36,506 nt of DNA from Methyloceanibacter superfactus (GCF_001723305.1 NZ_LPWF01000010.1:1-36506); one strand, 5' to 3'; numbered from the stretch's first letter, positions 27,263 to 36,183 are shown. The notes: generated by a model from the sequence alone, not told the origin. Program-made: numbers and translations.

Positions 27263-29458
27263 ATGGTTCAAGACGCGCGAGCACGAATGACGCCGAGCAC
27301 GGCCGGCGCCCTAGTCGAGCGGAGCTTTGCTCCGATTGGGCCGGCCCGCCACGACGAGCCGATGCTCGATCTCGTGGGACTCATCCGCATCCTGCGTCGC
27401 AGGATGATGCTCATAGTCGTGACTGTCGTGGTGGTGATGGCCCTTGCCGGAGGTTACGCCTTTCTGACGACCCCTGTTTATACGGCGTCCACGAAGATCC
27501 TGGTCGACCCGCGCAAAAAGAATACGGTCGGAACCGAGGTTGTCCCTTCCGGCCTCGGCACGACGGTCGGTGAGAATTTCGCGCTGGTCGACAGCCAAGT
27601 GAAGCTGATCACGTCGGATGCCGTGCTGCGGCCCGTCGTCAAGGAATTGCATCTGGCGACGGACCCTGAGTTTGGCGCACGCGAGCCAAGCATTCTATCC
27701 AGTGTCATCGCTAGTCTCTTTGGTGGTCCTGCTTCGAAGGCGGGGGACAGCCCCGACGAGCGGGCGCTGATTGCGCTGAGCAAGCACGTCAAGGTCGAAC
27801 GCGACGACCAAACCTATGTCATCGACATCGCCGTCACTTCTATAGATCCGATAATGGCGGCACGCATCGCACAGGCGATCGCACATTCCTATTTGGCGGA
27901 TCAATCGGAAGAGAAGATCGAGACCACCCAGCACGTCAGCGCTCTGATGGATGGCCAGCTTGCGGCTCTGCGCGACCGGCTACTCAAGGCCGAAAGCCAA
28001 GTCCAGCAGTTTCGGGCCAAGCACAATTTGCAGGAGGCCGAAGGCGAGCTCATCGACACAAAGCAGCTCAAGGTCCTCAACGACCAGTTGGCTTCTGTCA
28101 GGGCCGACGTCGCACAAAACGAGATCAAGGCCAAGCAGATCAAGCGCATGCTGACGCAAGGTGTCGAGCCCGAGATGATCGGCGACGCCATCGGCTCGGA
28201 GACCGTTGCACGCTTGCGAGAGCAATACGCCATAGCCGCACGGCGCGAGGCTATTCTCAGTGCCGGTCTGCTGCCCTCTCACCCGCAGATGCAGCAAGCA
28301 CATTCTGAAGTCGAACGACTGCGCCAGCTGATCCACGCCGAAGTCGCGCGCATCTCTCAGGCGATCGATCTCGAATACGAAATGTCAAAGCGCCGTTTGG
28401 CAGAAGCCGAGGCTGCGCTCGCCGCCTCGCGCGAAGAGTCGAACAGCAATGATAGTGCTCGCATCAAGCTCCGCGAACTGACTCGAGAGTCGGAGACGAC
28501 CCGGGCCGTCTATGAGAGCTTCCTGTCGCGCGTCAAGGAGATGAATGAAGCGCAGGGTATCTCCACTCCCGACGCGCGCATCATCTCTCCGGCTGCCATC
28601 CCCGACAACCCGAGCTGGCCGAAGAAAAAGCTGATCTTGGCGTTGGCGCTCGTGTTCGGCTGCGGCCTCGGCGGCTCGCTGGCGTTGGCGGCCGAGCATC
28701 TCGACCGGCGCATCCACTCCGGCGCCGAACTGCGCGCCTCCACTGGCCTGAAGTCACTGGTCTCGATTCCGACGTTACACGCCAAGCGCGGCCTCATTGC
28801 CGAGCTGTTGGGTCGGCCCGCGAAGCGCGCGAGCTTCTACGACATGGTCGTCGAGATCTTGGAGGGTGGGCCGCGTTCAGAGTTCCGGACCGCCGTTGTG
28901 CGCCTGCTGTCCTGCCTCGTGGATTTCGACACTGGCGGACGGCCCCGCGCCATTATGCTCACGTCGTCCGAAGCCGGCGAAGGCAAAAGCGCGCTCGCTT
29001 TGAGCCTCGCCGTTACCGCAGCATCGTCCGGCATGCGCACGCTGCTGATCGACGCCAATTCCGCTGACCCGTCGCTTACCAGCGTTCTCGGTGAAGGTGA
29101 TTCCGGACCCGCGTTGTCTGACCGTGTTATCACCGACAACCGGCTCGGCCTCTCCTTCCTGTCGTTGACCGCCGAGCAGCTGCCGCTGACGGGGTGGTCC
29201 AACGGCAACGCCCTAGCCGATGAGTTGAGCCAGATCGCGGCGAACTACGATCTCACCTTGATCGATGCGGGCTTGCTGCGCGTGGAACGCAATGCCGCCG
29301 CGCTGATCACCGCGTCGCAGGCAATCCTATTTCTCTCCAAGGCTTCGGCAACGTCGCAAGACACGGCGGCCCTTGCCGCAGCGGACTTGCTGCAAATGGC
29401 GAACGGCCGGCGCTGTGCCGCCGTTTTGACCATGGCCAACGGCGAGACCACTCGATAG
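27263..29458 (+). CDS. Wzz/GumC-type co-polymerase with degenerate BY-kinase domain
   Basis: The product is 731 aa. A Wzz domain with TM1 (about 48-69) is followed by coiled coil (about 230-400) and TM2 (about 455-477, LILALALVFGCGLGGSLALA). The C-terminal cytoplasmic domain resembles bacterial tyrosine kinases: the Walker A is intact (SSEAGEGKSALALS, about 568-581), but Walker A' reads LLIDANSADP rather than LLIDxDxRxP. The Walker B region ends LIDAGLL rather than IIDTPP. The C-terminus (MANGETTR) lacks the Tyr cluster. Chain length is therefore probably set without normal autophosphorylation. I chose the ATG at 27263 over an in-frame ATG at 27200 for its AAGAGGG site. Confidence 0.88.
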   Translation: MVQDARARMTPSTAGALVERSFAPIGPARHDEPMLDLVGLIRILRRRMMLIVVTVVVVMALAGGYAFLTTPVYTASTKILVDPRKKNTVGTEVVPSGLGTTVGENFALVDSQVKLITSDAVLRPVVKELHLATDPEFGAREPSILSSVIASLFGGPASKAGDSPDERALIALSKHVKVERDDQTYVIDIAVTSIDPIMAARIAQAIAHSYLADQSEEKIETTQHVSALMDGQLAALRDRLLKAESQVQQFRAKHNLQEAEGELIDTKQLKVLNDQLASVRADVAQNEIKAKQIKRMLTQGVEPEMIGDAIGSETVARLREQYAIAARREAILSAGLLPSHPQMQQAHSEVERLRQLIHAEVARISQAIDLEYEMSKRRLAEAEAALAASREESNSNDSARIKLRELTRESETTRAVYESFLSRVKEMNEAQGISTPDARIISPAAIPDNPSWPKKKLILALALVFGCGLGGSLALAAEHLDRRIHSGAELRASTGLKSLVSIPTLHAKRGLIAELLGRPAKRASFYDMVVEILEGGPRSEFRTAVVRLLSCLVDFDTGGRPRAIMLTSSEAGEGKSALALSLAVTAASSGMRTLLIDANSADPSLTSVLGEGDSGPALSDRVITDNRLGLSFLSLTAEQLPLTGWSNGNALADELSQIAANYDLTLIDAGLLRVERNAAALITASQAILFLSKASATSQDTAALAAADLLQMANGRRCAAVLTMANGETTR

Positions 29459-29503
29459 GGCGCGGCGACAGTAGAATTTCGTCTAGACAAGAGGTAGGAA
29501 GAC

Positions 29504-30435
29504 ATGAGTGACGCCATTCTCGCTTGGGATGAAAAGCACAAGAGCCTATGGGGAAATCAGCCCATCAAGCTCAATCACCAGCTGCACAACTCCCCACTGT
29601 TCTCCAACGAGACGCTGGCCGAGCTGATCGAGACCTATCCGCGCTCGAGCTACAGTATCGTTCATGTGGGTGAGCGGAACGGTAAGCGGCTTTGGCGCGA
29701 GGGCGACATCAGCGGGCTTTCCGGCACGCAAGTCATCGAGGCTATTGCCGCAGGCCGCATGTGCTCAACCTGCGCAGCGTGCATCAAGCCGACAAACGCT
29801 ATGCCGAAATGCTTGATCGGATCCTCGACGAATTCCGCGCCATTTCCGGCATGCCACCGGTTATCGCCCGCAACGCCGGCATTCTCATCTCCTCGCCGAA
29901 CGCGCAAGTCTACTACCACGCCGACCTGCCCGGGCAGTCGCTGTGGCAGATCCGCGGCGTGAAGCGCGTCTACGTGTATCCGCCCGTCGCGCCCTTCCTG
30001 ACACCTGAGAAGATCGAAGGCATCATTCTCTCCGGCGTCGAGGTCAACATGGAGTACGCGCCCTGGTATGACGACTACGCTGTCGTCGCCGATCTTCAGC
30101 CCGGCGAGATGATGCATTGGCCGCTCCATTCGCCGCATCGCGTCGACAATCACGACTGCCTGAACGTCTCGCTGACCACCGAGTATTGGACCGATCCGAT
30201 TCGCCGCACGGTGATGATGAACTGCGGCAACGCAGTTCTGCGCTCGAAGCTCGGCATCACGCCCAGGAGTGACGCTATTACCGGCCCGGGCTTCTGGGCT
30301 AAGGCGGCGCTCCAGGCCGGCGTGAAGCGCGCCGGTCTCTTGAGCAAGGGGCGCACGGCGTCAAGACCCATCACTTTCCGCCTCGATCCTGCTCGCCCAG
30401 GCGCGCTGATCGATACCCCCCAGAACGCCGGCTAG
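29504..30435 (+). CDS. JmjC/cupin-like oxygenase-fold protein (one apparent frameshift)
   Basis: The first part (from ATG 29504, with AGGAAG upstream) reads through IEAIAAGRM. At about 29761-29764 the frame shifts to LNLRSVHQADKRYAEMLDRI. One added base (TGC to TGGC) joins them into 310 aa. The cupin core shows YHADLPGQSLWQIRGVKRVY, with the metal HxD at about 139-141, and a distal His in HWPLHSPHRVDN at about 212. These are the Fe(II)/2-oxoglutarate-type ligands of JmjC-like proteins. It has no signal peptide. It lies between the co-polymerase and the acetyltransferase, suggesting a hydroxylase in EPS assembly or regulation; this is an inference. Confidence 0.75.
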
Positions 30436-30443
30436 TCGAACCC

Positions 30444-31652
30444 ATGCTGAACAGCCAGGCTCTCGACGACGTCGCGGTAGCGCCTGCGGCGGCTCACTCT
30501 ACCGTTGCGCAGCCGGTCTACGATATCGAGATCGTCGCCGAGACGGACGCTATGCGCGCCCGCCTCGCGGCCGTCTATCGTGATGGGTTTGCCACGCCCT
30601 TCCAAACGCCGGAGTGGATCTCCGCCTGGTACGCGACAGTGGGCATCAAACGAGAGGCCGAGCCTCTTCTTGTCTTCGTAACGGAACACGCAACGGGTCA
30701 GGCAGTGATGACCTTGCCGCTCGTTCGGCATCGGTCTGATGGGCTTGACGTCATTGACTTCGCCGATCTCGGCGTGACCGATTACAACGCCCCGATCCTT
30801 GGGCCGGCCGCACCGGCCTCGCCAGAGGACTTCCGCGCGCTTTGGGAGCGGATCGTCAAAGCCCTGCCGAAAGCCGATCTCGTCCAGCTCAGAAAGATGC
30901 CGGCGACCATCGATGGCCACCCCAATCCCCTGGTTCTCTTGCGCGGCGTGTCTCCGTCGCACAGTCCCGGGTTCTCGGTGCGCCTTCCGGATGAATGGGA
31001 CGGCTATCTCCAAACCCTGGGCAAGAAGTTTCGTAAGGAGCTCGGCCGTTCACTTCGGCTATTCGAGAAAGAAGGTGCCACAGCGTTCAACCGGATCGAC
31101 ACCGTGAGCGAGGCGCACAGCGTGCTCGCCGTCATGAACGCACAGCAGCGCGCCCGGCTCGACGAGATGGGATACGCTTACGTTCTGGAGGAAGACGCTT
31201 ATCACGCCTTCTATGACGGGCTTGCCTCTGAAGGTCTGAGTTCCGGCAGCACCGTCCTCACCACGCTGACCTGCGATGGCGCTATTGTCGCGGCGCTCCT
31301 CGGCGTCACCAACGGCAAGAGCTTCGCCATGGTGCGTCTCAGTCACGCCGGCGGGGATTGGATGAAGATCGGACCCGGCCGTCTCGTCATCGAGCGCACA
31401 ATGCACGCACTGCATGCCACAGGCTGCCGTCACTTTGACTTTTCGCTCGGTGACTATCCCTACAAGTCAGGCTTCGGCGTCACGCCGAGCCCCCTGCTCG
31501 ACTTCGTCGCCGCGCGGAGCTGGCGCGGCCGCATGAAGGCAGCACGCGACTTGACGAAGGCCGCGGTCAAGCGAGGGCTCAAGGCGTGTGGGGTTTCCTT
31601 GGTGCCGCAATCGGTTAAGGACCGCTATCGCCGCTATCACGCGGCGAGCTGA
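30444..31652 (+). CDS. FemAB/CelD-like GNAT acyltransferase
   Basis: The product is 402 aa, of the double-GNAT Acetyltransf_6 family that includes proteins annotated as cellulose biosynthesis CelD and FemAB-like. Typical pieces are FATPFQTPEWISAWY near the N-terminus, KKFRKELGRSLRLFEKEG in the middle and SHAGGDWMKIGPGRLVIERT, then FDFSLGDYPYKSGFG. It is cytoplasmic and probably transfers an acyl group to a sugar or amino sugar of the EPS precursor. It follows the JmjC-like gene by 8 bp and is the last gene of that operon. It ends 18 bp before the convergent methyltransferase. Confidence 0.82.
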   Translation: MLNSQALDDVAVAPAAAHSTVAQPVYDIEIVAETDAMRARLAAVYRDGFATPFQTPEWISAWYATVGIKREAEPLLVFVTEHATGQAVMTLPLVRHRSDGLDVIDFADLGVTDYNAPILGPAAPASPEDFRALWERIVKALPKADLVQLRKMPATIDGHPNPLVLLRGVSPSHSPGFSVRLPDEWDGYLQTLGKKFRKELGRSLRLFEKEGATAFNRIDTVSEAHSVLAVMNAQQRARLDEMGYAYVLEEDAYHAFYDGLASEGLSSGSTVLTTLTCDGAIVAALLGVTNGKSFAMVRLSHAGGDWMKIGPGRLVIERTMHALHATGCRHFDFSLGDYPYKSGFGVTPSPLLDFVAARSWRGRMKAARDLTKAAVKRGLKACGVSLVPQSVKDRYRRYHAAS

Positions 31653-31670
31653 CCGGCGTTCACAATTGCC

Positions 31671-32408
31671 CTATTTGGCAAGCACCATCAGCGAATAGCC
31701 GCCGAACAGCCGCGCCGCCCAGTCTGGGCTGACAGCATGCAGAAGGCGCCGCGGCAATTTCATCAGATTGGCTTTCCAGCCTCGGTTCGGCAGTTCGACC
31801 GCAGTCGCCGTGAAGGCGTGGTCGACCACCTCGTAGCCCGCATGCTCCAGAGTCTTCAGCGCCGTCTCCTTGGTGAAGTAATGGAGATGGCCCACCTCGC
31901 GGCGCAGCTTGAGGATCGGCGAGACCCGCAGAAGCGACTGCAGCGAGAGATCCAGCGGGATATGGAAGATCTTGAAGCGGCCCTTGGTCTTTAGGCGCCG
32001 AAGGAAGCCGAGATAGTCCTCGACATGCTCGAACACATCGATCGCCATAACCACATCGTAAGGGTCGTTGTCCTCGTCAAGGAGATCGCCGAGACGGAAG
32101 GTCAGCCCGTCGCGCGCCCGAGCCTGGCAAAGAGCATAGGCCTGAGGCGAGATTTCGTAACCTGTAAGTTTCGCGTTGCCGGGAAGCCCTCGCGACAGCC
32201 AGTTCAAGATCTCGCCCGCGCCACAGCCAATCTCGCAGATTGTTTCCGGCTCGAGCCCGTTGCGCTCCAGCATGGATTTAACGTGCGCGGCCTTCCACGG
32301 TGAGTCCTGCTGATGCCAGGACCCCGTGCTCTGAAGATAGGTACCGTCGGTATAGATGCTCGGCGTGACGCCGGTCACCGAAGCGGTGTGGAGACTCTGC
32401 ATCGTCAT
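31671..32408 (-). CDS. Class I SAM-dependent methyltransferase
   Basis: The product is 245 aa from the ATG at 32408, chosen because GAGGG lies 6 nt upstream; an ATG at 32435 is an alternative. Motif I is CEIGCGAGEILNWLS, followed by GYEISPQAYALCQARARDGL and VVMAIDVFEHVEDYLGFL, the UbiE/methyltransf_23 pattern. A His-rich LHYFTKETALKTLEHAGYEV follows. It lies 34 bp behind the WcaJ-like gene and is probably co-transcribed with it. It could methylate a sugar or lipid precursor. The substrate is unknown. Confidence 0.88.
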   Translation of the reverse strand: MTMQSLHTASVTGVTPSIYTDGTYLQSTGSWHQQDSPWKAAHVKSMLERNGLEPETICEIGCGAGEILNWLSRGLPGNAKLTGYEISPQAYALCQARARDGLTFRLGDLLDEDNDPYDVVMAIDVFEHVEDYLGFLRRLKTKGRFKIFHIPLDLSLQSLLRVSPILKLRREVGHLHYFTKETALKTLEHAGYEVVDHAFTATAVELPNRGWKANLMKLPRRLLHAVSPDWAARLFGGYSLMVLAK

Positions 32409-32442
32409 AGCGATCCCTCGATTGTGAGCGGACATGGGTCCG

Positions 32443-33888
32443 TCAGTGGGCGTTGCGGAACGACTTGGGCGACAGGACGGTGAGCGCGAGGATGTAGACG
32501 TCGAGCGGGATCGACCAGTTGTCGATGTAGTAGAGGTCGTGCTCGACGCGCGCCCGCATCTTCTCTTCCGTATCGGTGATCCCGCGGAAGCCATTGACTT
32601 GGGCCCAGCCCGTGATGCCCGGCTTGATATTGTGACGCCGCGCATAGAACGCGATCTGGCGCTCATATTCGCGGTCGTGGGTCAGCGCATGCGGCCGCGG
32701 CCCCACCAAGGACATGTGACCCAGGAGCACGTTGACGAGCTGCGGCAGCTCGTCGAGATTCCAGCGGCGCAGATAGCGGCCAATGCTCGTCACACGCGGA
32801 TCGTCCTTGACCGCCTGGACAACGACATCGCCATCCTCGGCGACGGTCATGGTGCGGAATTTGAAGATCCGGAACTGCCGTTGATTGAACCCATGACGCC
32901 ATTGCCTAAAGAGAACCGGCCCGGCGGAATCGAGCTTGATCAGAACGGCGATCGCCACAAGCAGCGGCGAGATCGCCACAAGCAGGGCGAGCGCACCGCA
33001 AAAATCGAAGATCCGCTTAGAAACGACTTCGAGCCGCGTCAGCGGCGGACGGATGAGGTTGAGCATCGTGGCCGGCCCAAGTCGCGACAGATGGACTTGG
33101 CTAAACCGGTCGAAAATCGCCTCCGGCCCGAGCTGGACTGAGACCGGGCTATTCATCAGCCGGTCGGCGCAGGCATTGACCGCATGTGTCGCCGACCACG
33201 GCAGAAGCACCACCACATCGTCGAGATGCGACTGGCGCACCAGCTCAATCGTTTTTCTCAACGCCTCGTTGAGGATGGACTCGCTCTCAGGCGTCTCCTC
33301 CAGTGCCTCCTCGGGCAGAATGACTGTATCGCTGATGATCATGCCGGAACGCCCGGGGCTGTACTTCCGCCGGAACTCATCGACCTTCGCCATGGTCCCA
33401 AGCAAGAGCCCGTGGCGGACGGCAAGCCGCCCCGAATAGAGACCTTGGCGCACAAAGCGCTTCCACGCTTCCTGCCATAGGATCAGGAACGGAAGTCCCG
33501 AGAGGTAGAAGAGCAGAATGGTGCCGCGGGAGTATGTGCCGGAGATTTTGCCTAGGAAGGCAAACGCTAACAGGCAGAGAAACGCCGCGTTCCAAAGATA
33601 GAACTGGTAGCGCAAGGAGTTCTTGGGCCGACTGGAAATGGTCGAGACGGGATGCTGCAGGATCCAGCGGAACAATGCGACCGCCGCGCCGACCTTGGCA
33701 TAGTCGAGAATATGGCCCGGACCGTCATACGCTACGAAGTGGTAGGCGATACCGGCCAAGACGGAAAGGCTGACGACGACCAGCCCATCGGCCATGGGCC
33801 AAAATAGGGCAAGTGTTCGCCCCAAAATGAGAGGCATGTGCCGCGAGGAACCAACCGGACCTGGGGCAATTTGGGTTATTTCTACCAT
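32443..33888 (-). CDS. WcaJ-like undecaprenyl-phosphate sugar phosphotransferase
   Basis: It begins EPS assembly by moving a sugar-1-phosphate to undecaprenyl phosphate. The product is 481 aa from the ATG at 33888. The N-terminal half has about five hydrophobic spans, then a CoA_binding_3-like domain (HGLLLGTMAKVDEF). The C-terminal transferase (PF02397 type) shows KRIFDFCGALALLVAISPLL, FRQWRHGFNQRQFRIFKFRT, RRWNLDELPQLVNVLLG and MSLVGPRPHAL, and ends near WSIPLDVYIL. Further upstream codons are open but not convincing; an ATG at 33834 is another option. The sugar (glucose, galactose or other) cannot be told. Confidence 0.92.
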   Translation of the reverse strand: MVEITQIAPGPVGSSRHMPLILGRTLALFWPMADGLVVVSLSVLAGIAYHFVAYDGPGHILDYAKVGAAVALFRWILQHPVSTISSRPKNSLRYQFYLWNAAFLCLLAFAFLGKISGTYSRGTILLFYLSGLPFLILWQEAWKRFVRQGLYSGRLAVRHGLLLGTMAKVDEFRRKYSPGRSGMIISDTVILPEEALEETPESESILNEALRKTIELVRQSHLDDVVVLLPWSATHAVNACADRLMNSPVSVQLGPEAIFDRFSQVHLSRLGPATMLNLIRPPLTRLEVVSKRIFDFCGALALLVAISPLLVAIAVLIKLDSAGPVLFRQWRHGFNQRQFRIFKFRTMTVAEDGDVVVQAVKDDPRVTSIGRYLRRWNLDELPQLVNVLLGHMSLVGPRPHALTHDREYERQIAFYARRHNIKPGITGWAQVNGFRGITDTEEKMRARVEHDLYYIDNWSIPLDVYILALTVLSPKSFRNAH

Positions 33889-33964
33889 TCTTGACCGCAC
33901 TCGACTCTTTCGCCGGGGCTTCCCCCAAACCCTGGGCAAACGCACCGCATCCTAGGAGGCAAAT

Positions 33965-33980
33965 TGCAAACAGCATGCCG
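33965..33980 (-). promoter_or_regulatory. Sigma-54 promoter for the wcaJ-like gene
   Basis: On the minus strand CGGCATGCTGTTTGCA has GGCATG in the -24 box and a perfect TTGCA -12 box with correct spacing. The predicted transcription start is near 33954, about 66 nt before the ATG at 33888. Confidence 0.65.
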
Positions 33981-34054
33981 CCCCATGACGATGGTTAATT
34001 TTGCCTGGGCGCGTGAGCGACGCCCCTGGTGCCATTGCCGCCCCGACATCAAGG

Positions 34055-34069
34055 TTAACCGTTTGTAAA
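34055..34069 (+). promoter_or_regulatory. CtrA-like site between two divergent EPS genes
   Basis: TTAACCGTTTGTAAA is TTAA-N7-TAAA, one base off the CtrA consensus TTAA-N7-TTAA. It lies in the 262-bp divergent region 33889-34150. A single GGTTAA also lies at 33993-33998. Chance occurrence is quite possible. Confidence 0.25.
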
Positions 34070-34097
34070 TTTCCGGCTGCCGGCCAGGTCTGTCTGG

Positions 34098-34113
34098 TGG
34101 CACGGAACTTGAG
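34098..34113 (+). promoter_or_regulatory. Possible sigma-54 promoter for the acyltransferase
   Basis: TGGCACGGAACTTGAG has a perfect -24 box TGGCACG. The -12 box reads TTGA instead of TTGC, losing the conserved C. Transcription would start near 34124, some 27 nt before the ATG at 34151. Confidence 0.4.
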
Positions 34114-34150
34114 ACGGTGAGGGCCGGCCCTTCAACAATCGCTCAGCTCG

Positions 34151-35266
34151 ATGTCACCTCCCAATACCGAACCCGCCCCGGCACTAAAGGTCCGGCAGCT
34201 CAATTCGCTGCAATATCTGCGCGCCATAGCTGCGATGATGATCGTGTTCACGCACGGCTGGGATCAGCTGCCTTGGCTCAAGGACCGAATGCCGGACATC
34301 ACGCAGTCCGGCGTCGACTTGTTCTTCGTCATTAGCGGCTTCATCATGGTTTACGTAACGGCGAAGCCCGGCAGCTCAGCGTTGCACTTTTTCAAGTTGC
34401 GGATTATCCGCATCGTGCCGCTCTACTGGCTCTACACGTTCGCGACTGCGGGCCTGATTCTGATTCTGCCGCAGCTATTCAAAACGAGCGTCTTTACGGT
34501 TCCGCACTTCATTCAATCGCTGCTTTTCATTCCTCATTGGAGCCCATCCGGTTCGCTGAGTCCGCTTATCCTGCTTGGCTGGACGCTGAACTACGAGATG
34601 TTCTTCTACGCGATGTTCGCCATCGCCATGGTCGCCTCGACGACGCGCCGCGTTCCCATCACCGTCGCGATGCTTCTGGTGTTGCCTCTGGTTGGCCTGT
34701 TTGTCAGCTTTGAGGGTAACGCGGCGGGAGAATTCTACAGCAACGACATCATTCTCGAGTTCGTCTTCGGCATGATGCTCGCGCAAGCGTTTCTCAAGGG
34801 AGCTGTGGACCGCGTCGGCGTAATCGGCGGGGGGATTTTGATCGCCGCCGGCGCCATCGGACTGTGCATCGGCGGATATCATCTGGAAAGCCCGCGGGCG
34901 CTAATCTTCGGCGTTCCCGCGGCACTAATCGTTGCGGGCGCCCTTTCTATCGAGGCCTCCCGGTACGTTCCAAAGATGCAGCCGTTCCTATTGCTGGGAG
35001 ACGCATCCTACTCGATCTATCTCGCCCACCTCTTCCCGATCGCCCTTCTGCGCTTCGGCTGGGGCCGGCTCATGCTCCCGACCGACGGCCTAGGCCCGGT
35101 CCTGACATTCCTTGCTATCGCCCTCTTGGGCGGAGCTTTGGCTGGCGTGGCGTCCTATCTCTTGCTGGAGCGCCCCATGCTCGAACGCATACGCCAACCC
35201 CAGTCTCGCCGGCTGCCGAACGTGATCGCAGCCAGGGCGACGGCAGGGAGCAACATCGCTCCCTAG
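34151..35266 (+). CDS. Acyltransferase 3 family membrane protein
   Basis: The product is 371 aa, with about ten transmembrane helices, of the OafA/YrhL acyltransferase-3 family. These enzymes O-acylate surface polysaccharides at the inner membrane. The conserved N-terminal pattern is present: LQYLRAIAAMMIVFTHGWDQ (Arg and catalytic His), GVDLFFVISGFIMVY and RIIRIVPLYWLYT. The C-terminal end has SYSIYLAHLFPIALLRFGWG. An acetyl or succinyl decoration of the polymer fits the context. It stands alone on the plus strand between divergent and convergent EPS genes. Confidence 0.9.
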   Translation: MSPPNTEPAPALKVRQLNSLQYLRAIAAMMIVFTHGWDQLPWLKDRMPDITQSGVDLFFVISGFIMVYVTAKPGSSALHFFKLRIIRIVPLYWLYTFATAGLILILPQLFKTSVFTVPHFIQSLLFIPHWSPSGSLSPLILLGWTLNYEMFFYAMFAIAMVASTTRRVPITVAMLLVLPLVGLFVSFEGNAAGEFYSNDIILEFVFGMMLAQAFLKGAVDRVGVIGGGILIAAGAIGLCIGGYHLESPRALIFGVPAALIVAGALSIEASRYVPKMQPFLLLGDASYSIYLAHLFPIALLRFGWGRLMLPTDGLGPVLTFLAIALLGGALAGVASYLLLERPMLERIRQPQSRRLPNVIAARATAGSNIAP

Positions 35267-35301
35267 CAAGAACGGAGTGGCTGGAAGTCCCGGCGCTTGG
35301 C

Positions 35302-36183
35302 TCAGGCCTGCGCGACGAATGCGAGCCGGGCAGCGGCCAGATCGTCAGCCGGTTGATGGGCGTAATCCGGATGAACGACGACCTCGGCCATATCGCAGAG
35401 CTCCCGCTCGGCAAACTCGATGGCGAACCCGGCACGTCGAAGCATGGCCAGAATTTCGGATGCTGAAAGACGATTGATATATTTCAGATCACACTCGACC
35501 AGATAGCGACCCATGCGCTTTGAATGCTGAAGGTAGTGCTTTGCATGTTTGCTGTGGTCGAGATGGGACAGATGGTCGTCTAGTCCCACTTGCGAGGCAA
35601 AGACACCGCCTGGCTTGAGAAGCGATTTCCAACGCTTCGCTGAACCTTGAAACTGTTCGCGGCGAACATGCTCAAGGACATCCATCGAGAAGATGAAGTC
35701 AAAGCTTGAATCGGGAAAGCGCGGCTCGCCCTCTGAATCAACCTGGTAGCGCATGTTGAGTGTCTCGTAGACGCTCTCCATCGTGGAGGCCTGCAGGATC
35801 TCCGTCGTTCTCCTTCTAGCCTCGCGCTTCTCGCTCGCGGAATGATCCGCACTGCTCTCGATCAAATCGAGCACGAGGGGGACCTGGTGTTGCAGGGAGG
35901 CCAGCGACCGGTTGTCCACGACATCGAAAGTGTCGATGGCGGCGGACCCTAGAAGACCGATGTAAAGACTATTGGCATGGGTCCAGCCAGTGCCAAGCTC
36001 GAGAATTCGCTTGCCGGGCGCCAGGCAGTGAGCCTTGGCCGCTTGTTCCCAGACCCAACGCGTGTAGCCCAGGGTAATTGGTCGTGCCGTTCGTTTGTTG
36101 CCGACGGCTCGATAGGCTGCCCGCAGGCTTGGATGCGCCGAAAGGCCACGGAAAATCACGCTAGCAAGATAATAGTTGAGCAT
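35302..36183 (-). CDS. Class I SAM-dependent methyltransferase
   Basis: The product is 293 aa from the ATG at 36183, chosen because the preceding codons (Arg/Cys/Pro-rich) look non-coding and hold a likely promoter. Motif I is ILELGTGWTHANSLYIGLLG; the acidic FDFIFSMDVLEHVRREQF and LLKPGGVFASQVGLDDHLS follow. It has a His-rich stretch (HLDHSKHAKHYLQHSKRMG). It is cytoplasmic. It is convergent with the acyltransferase, 35 bp apart, and probably belongs to the EPS group by position and promoter. The substrate is unknown. Confidence 0.85.
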   Translation of the reverse strand: MLNYYLASVIFRGLSAHPSLRAAYRAVGNKRTARPITLGYTRWVWEQAAKAHCLAPGKRILELGTGWTHANSLYIGLLGSAAIDTFDVVDNRSLASLQHQVPLVLDLIESSADHSASEKREARRRTTEILQASTMESVYETLNMRYQVDSEGEPRFPDSSFDFIFSMDVLEHVRREQFQGSAKRWKSLLKPGGVFASQVGLDDHLSHLDHSKHAKHYLQHSKRMGRYLVECDLKYINRLSASEILAMLRRAGFAIEFAERELCDMAEVVVHPDYAHQPADDLAAARLAFVAQA

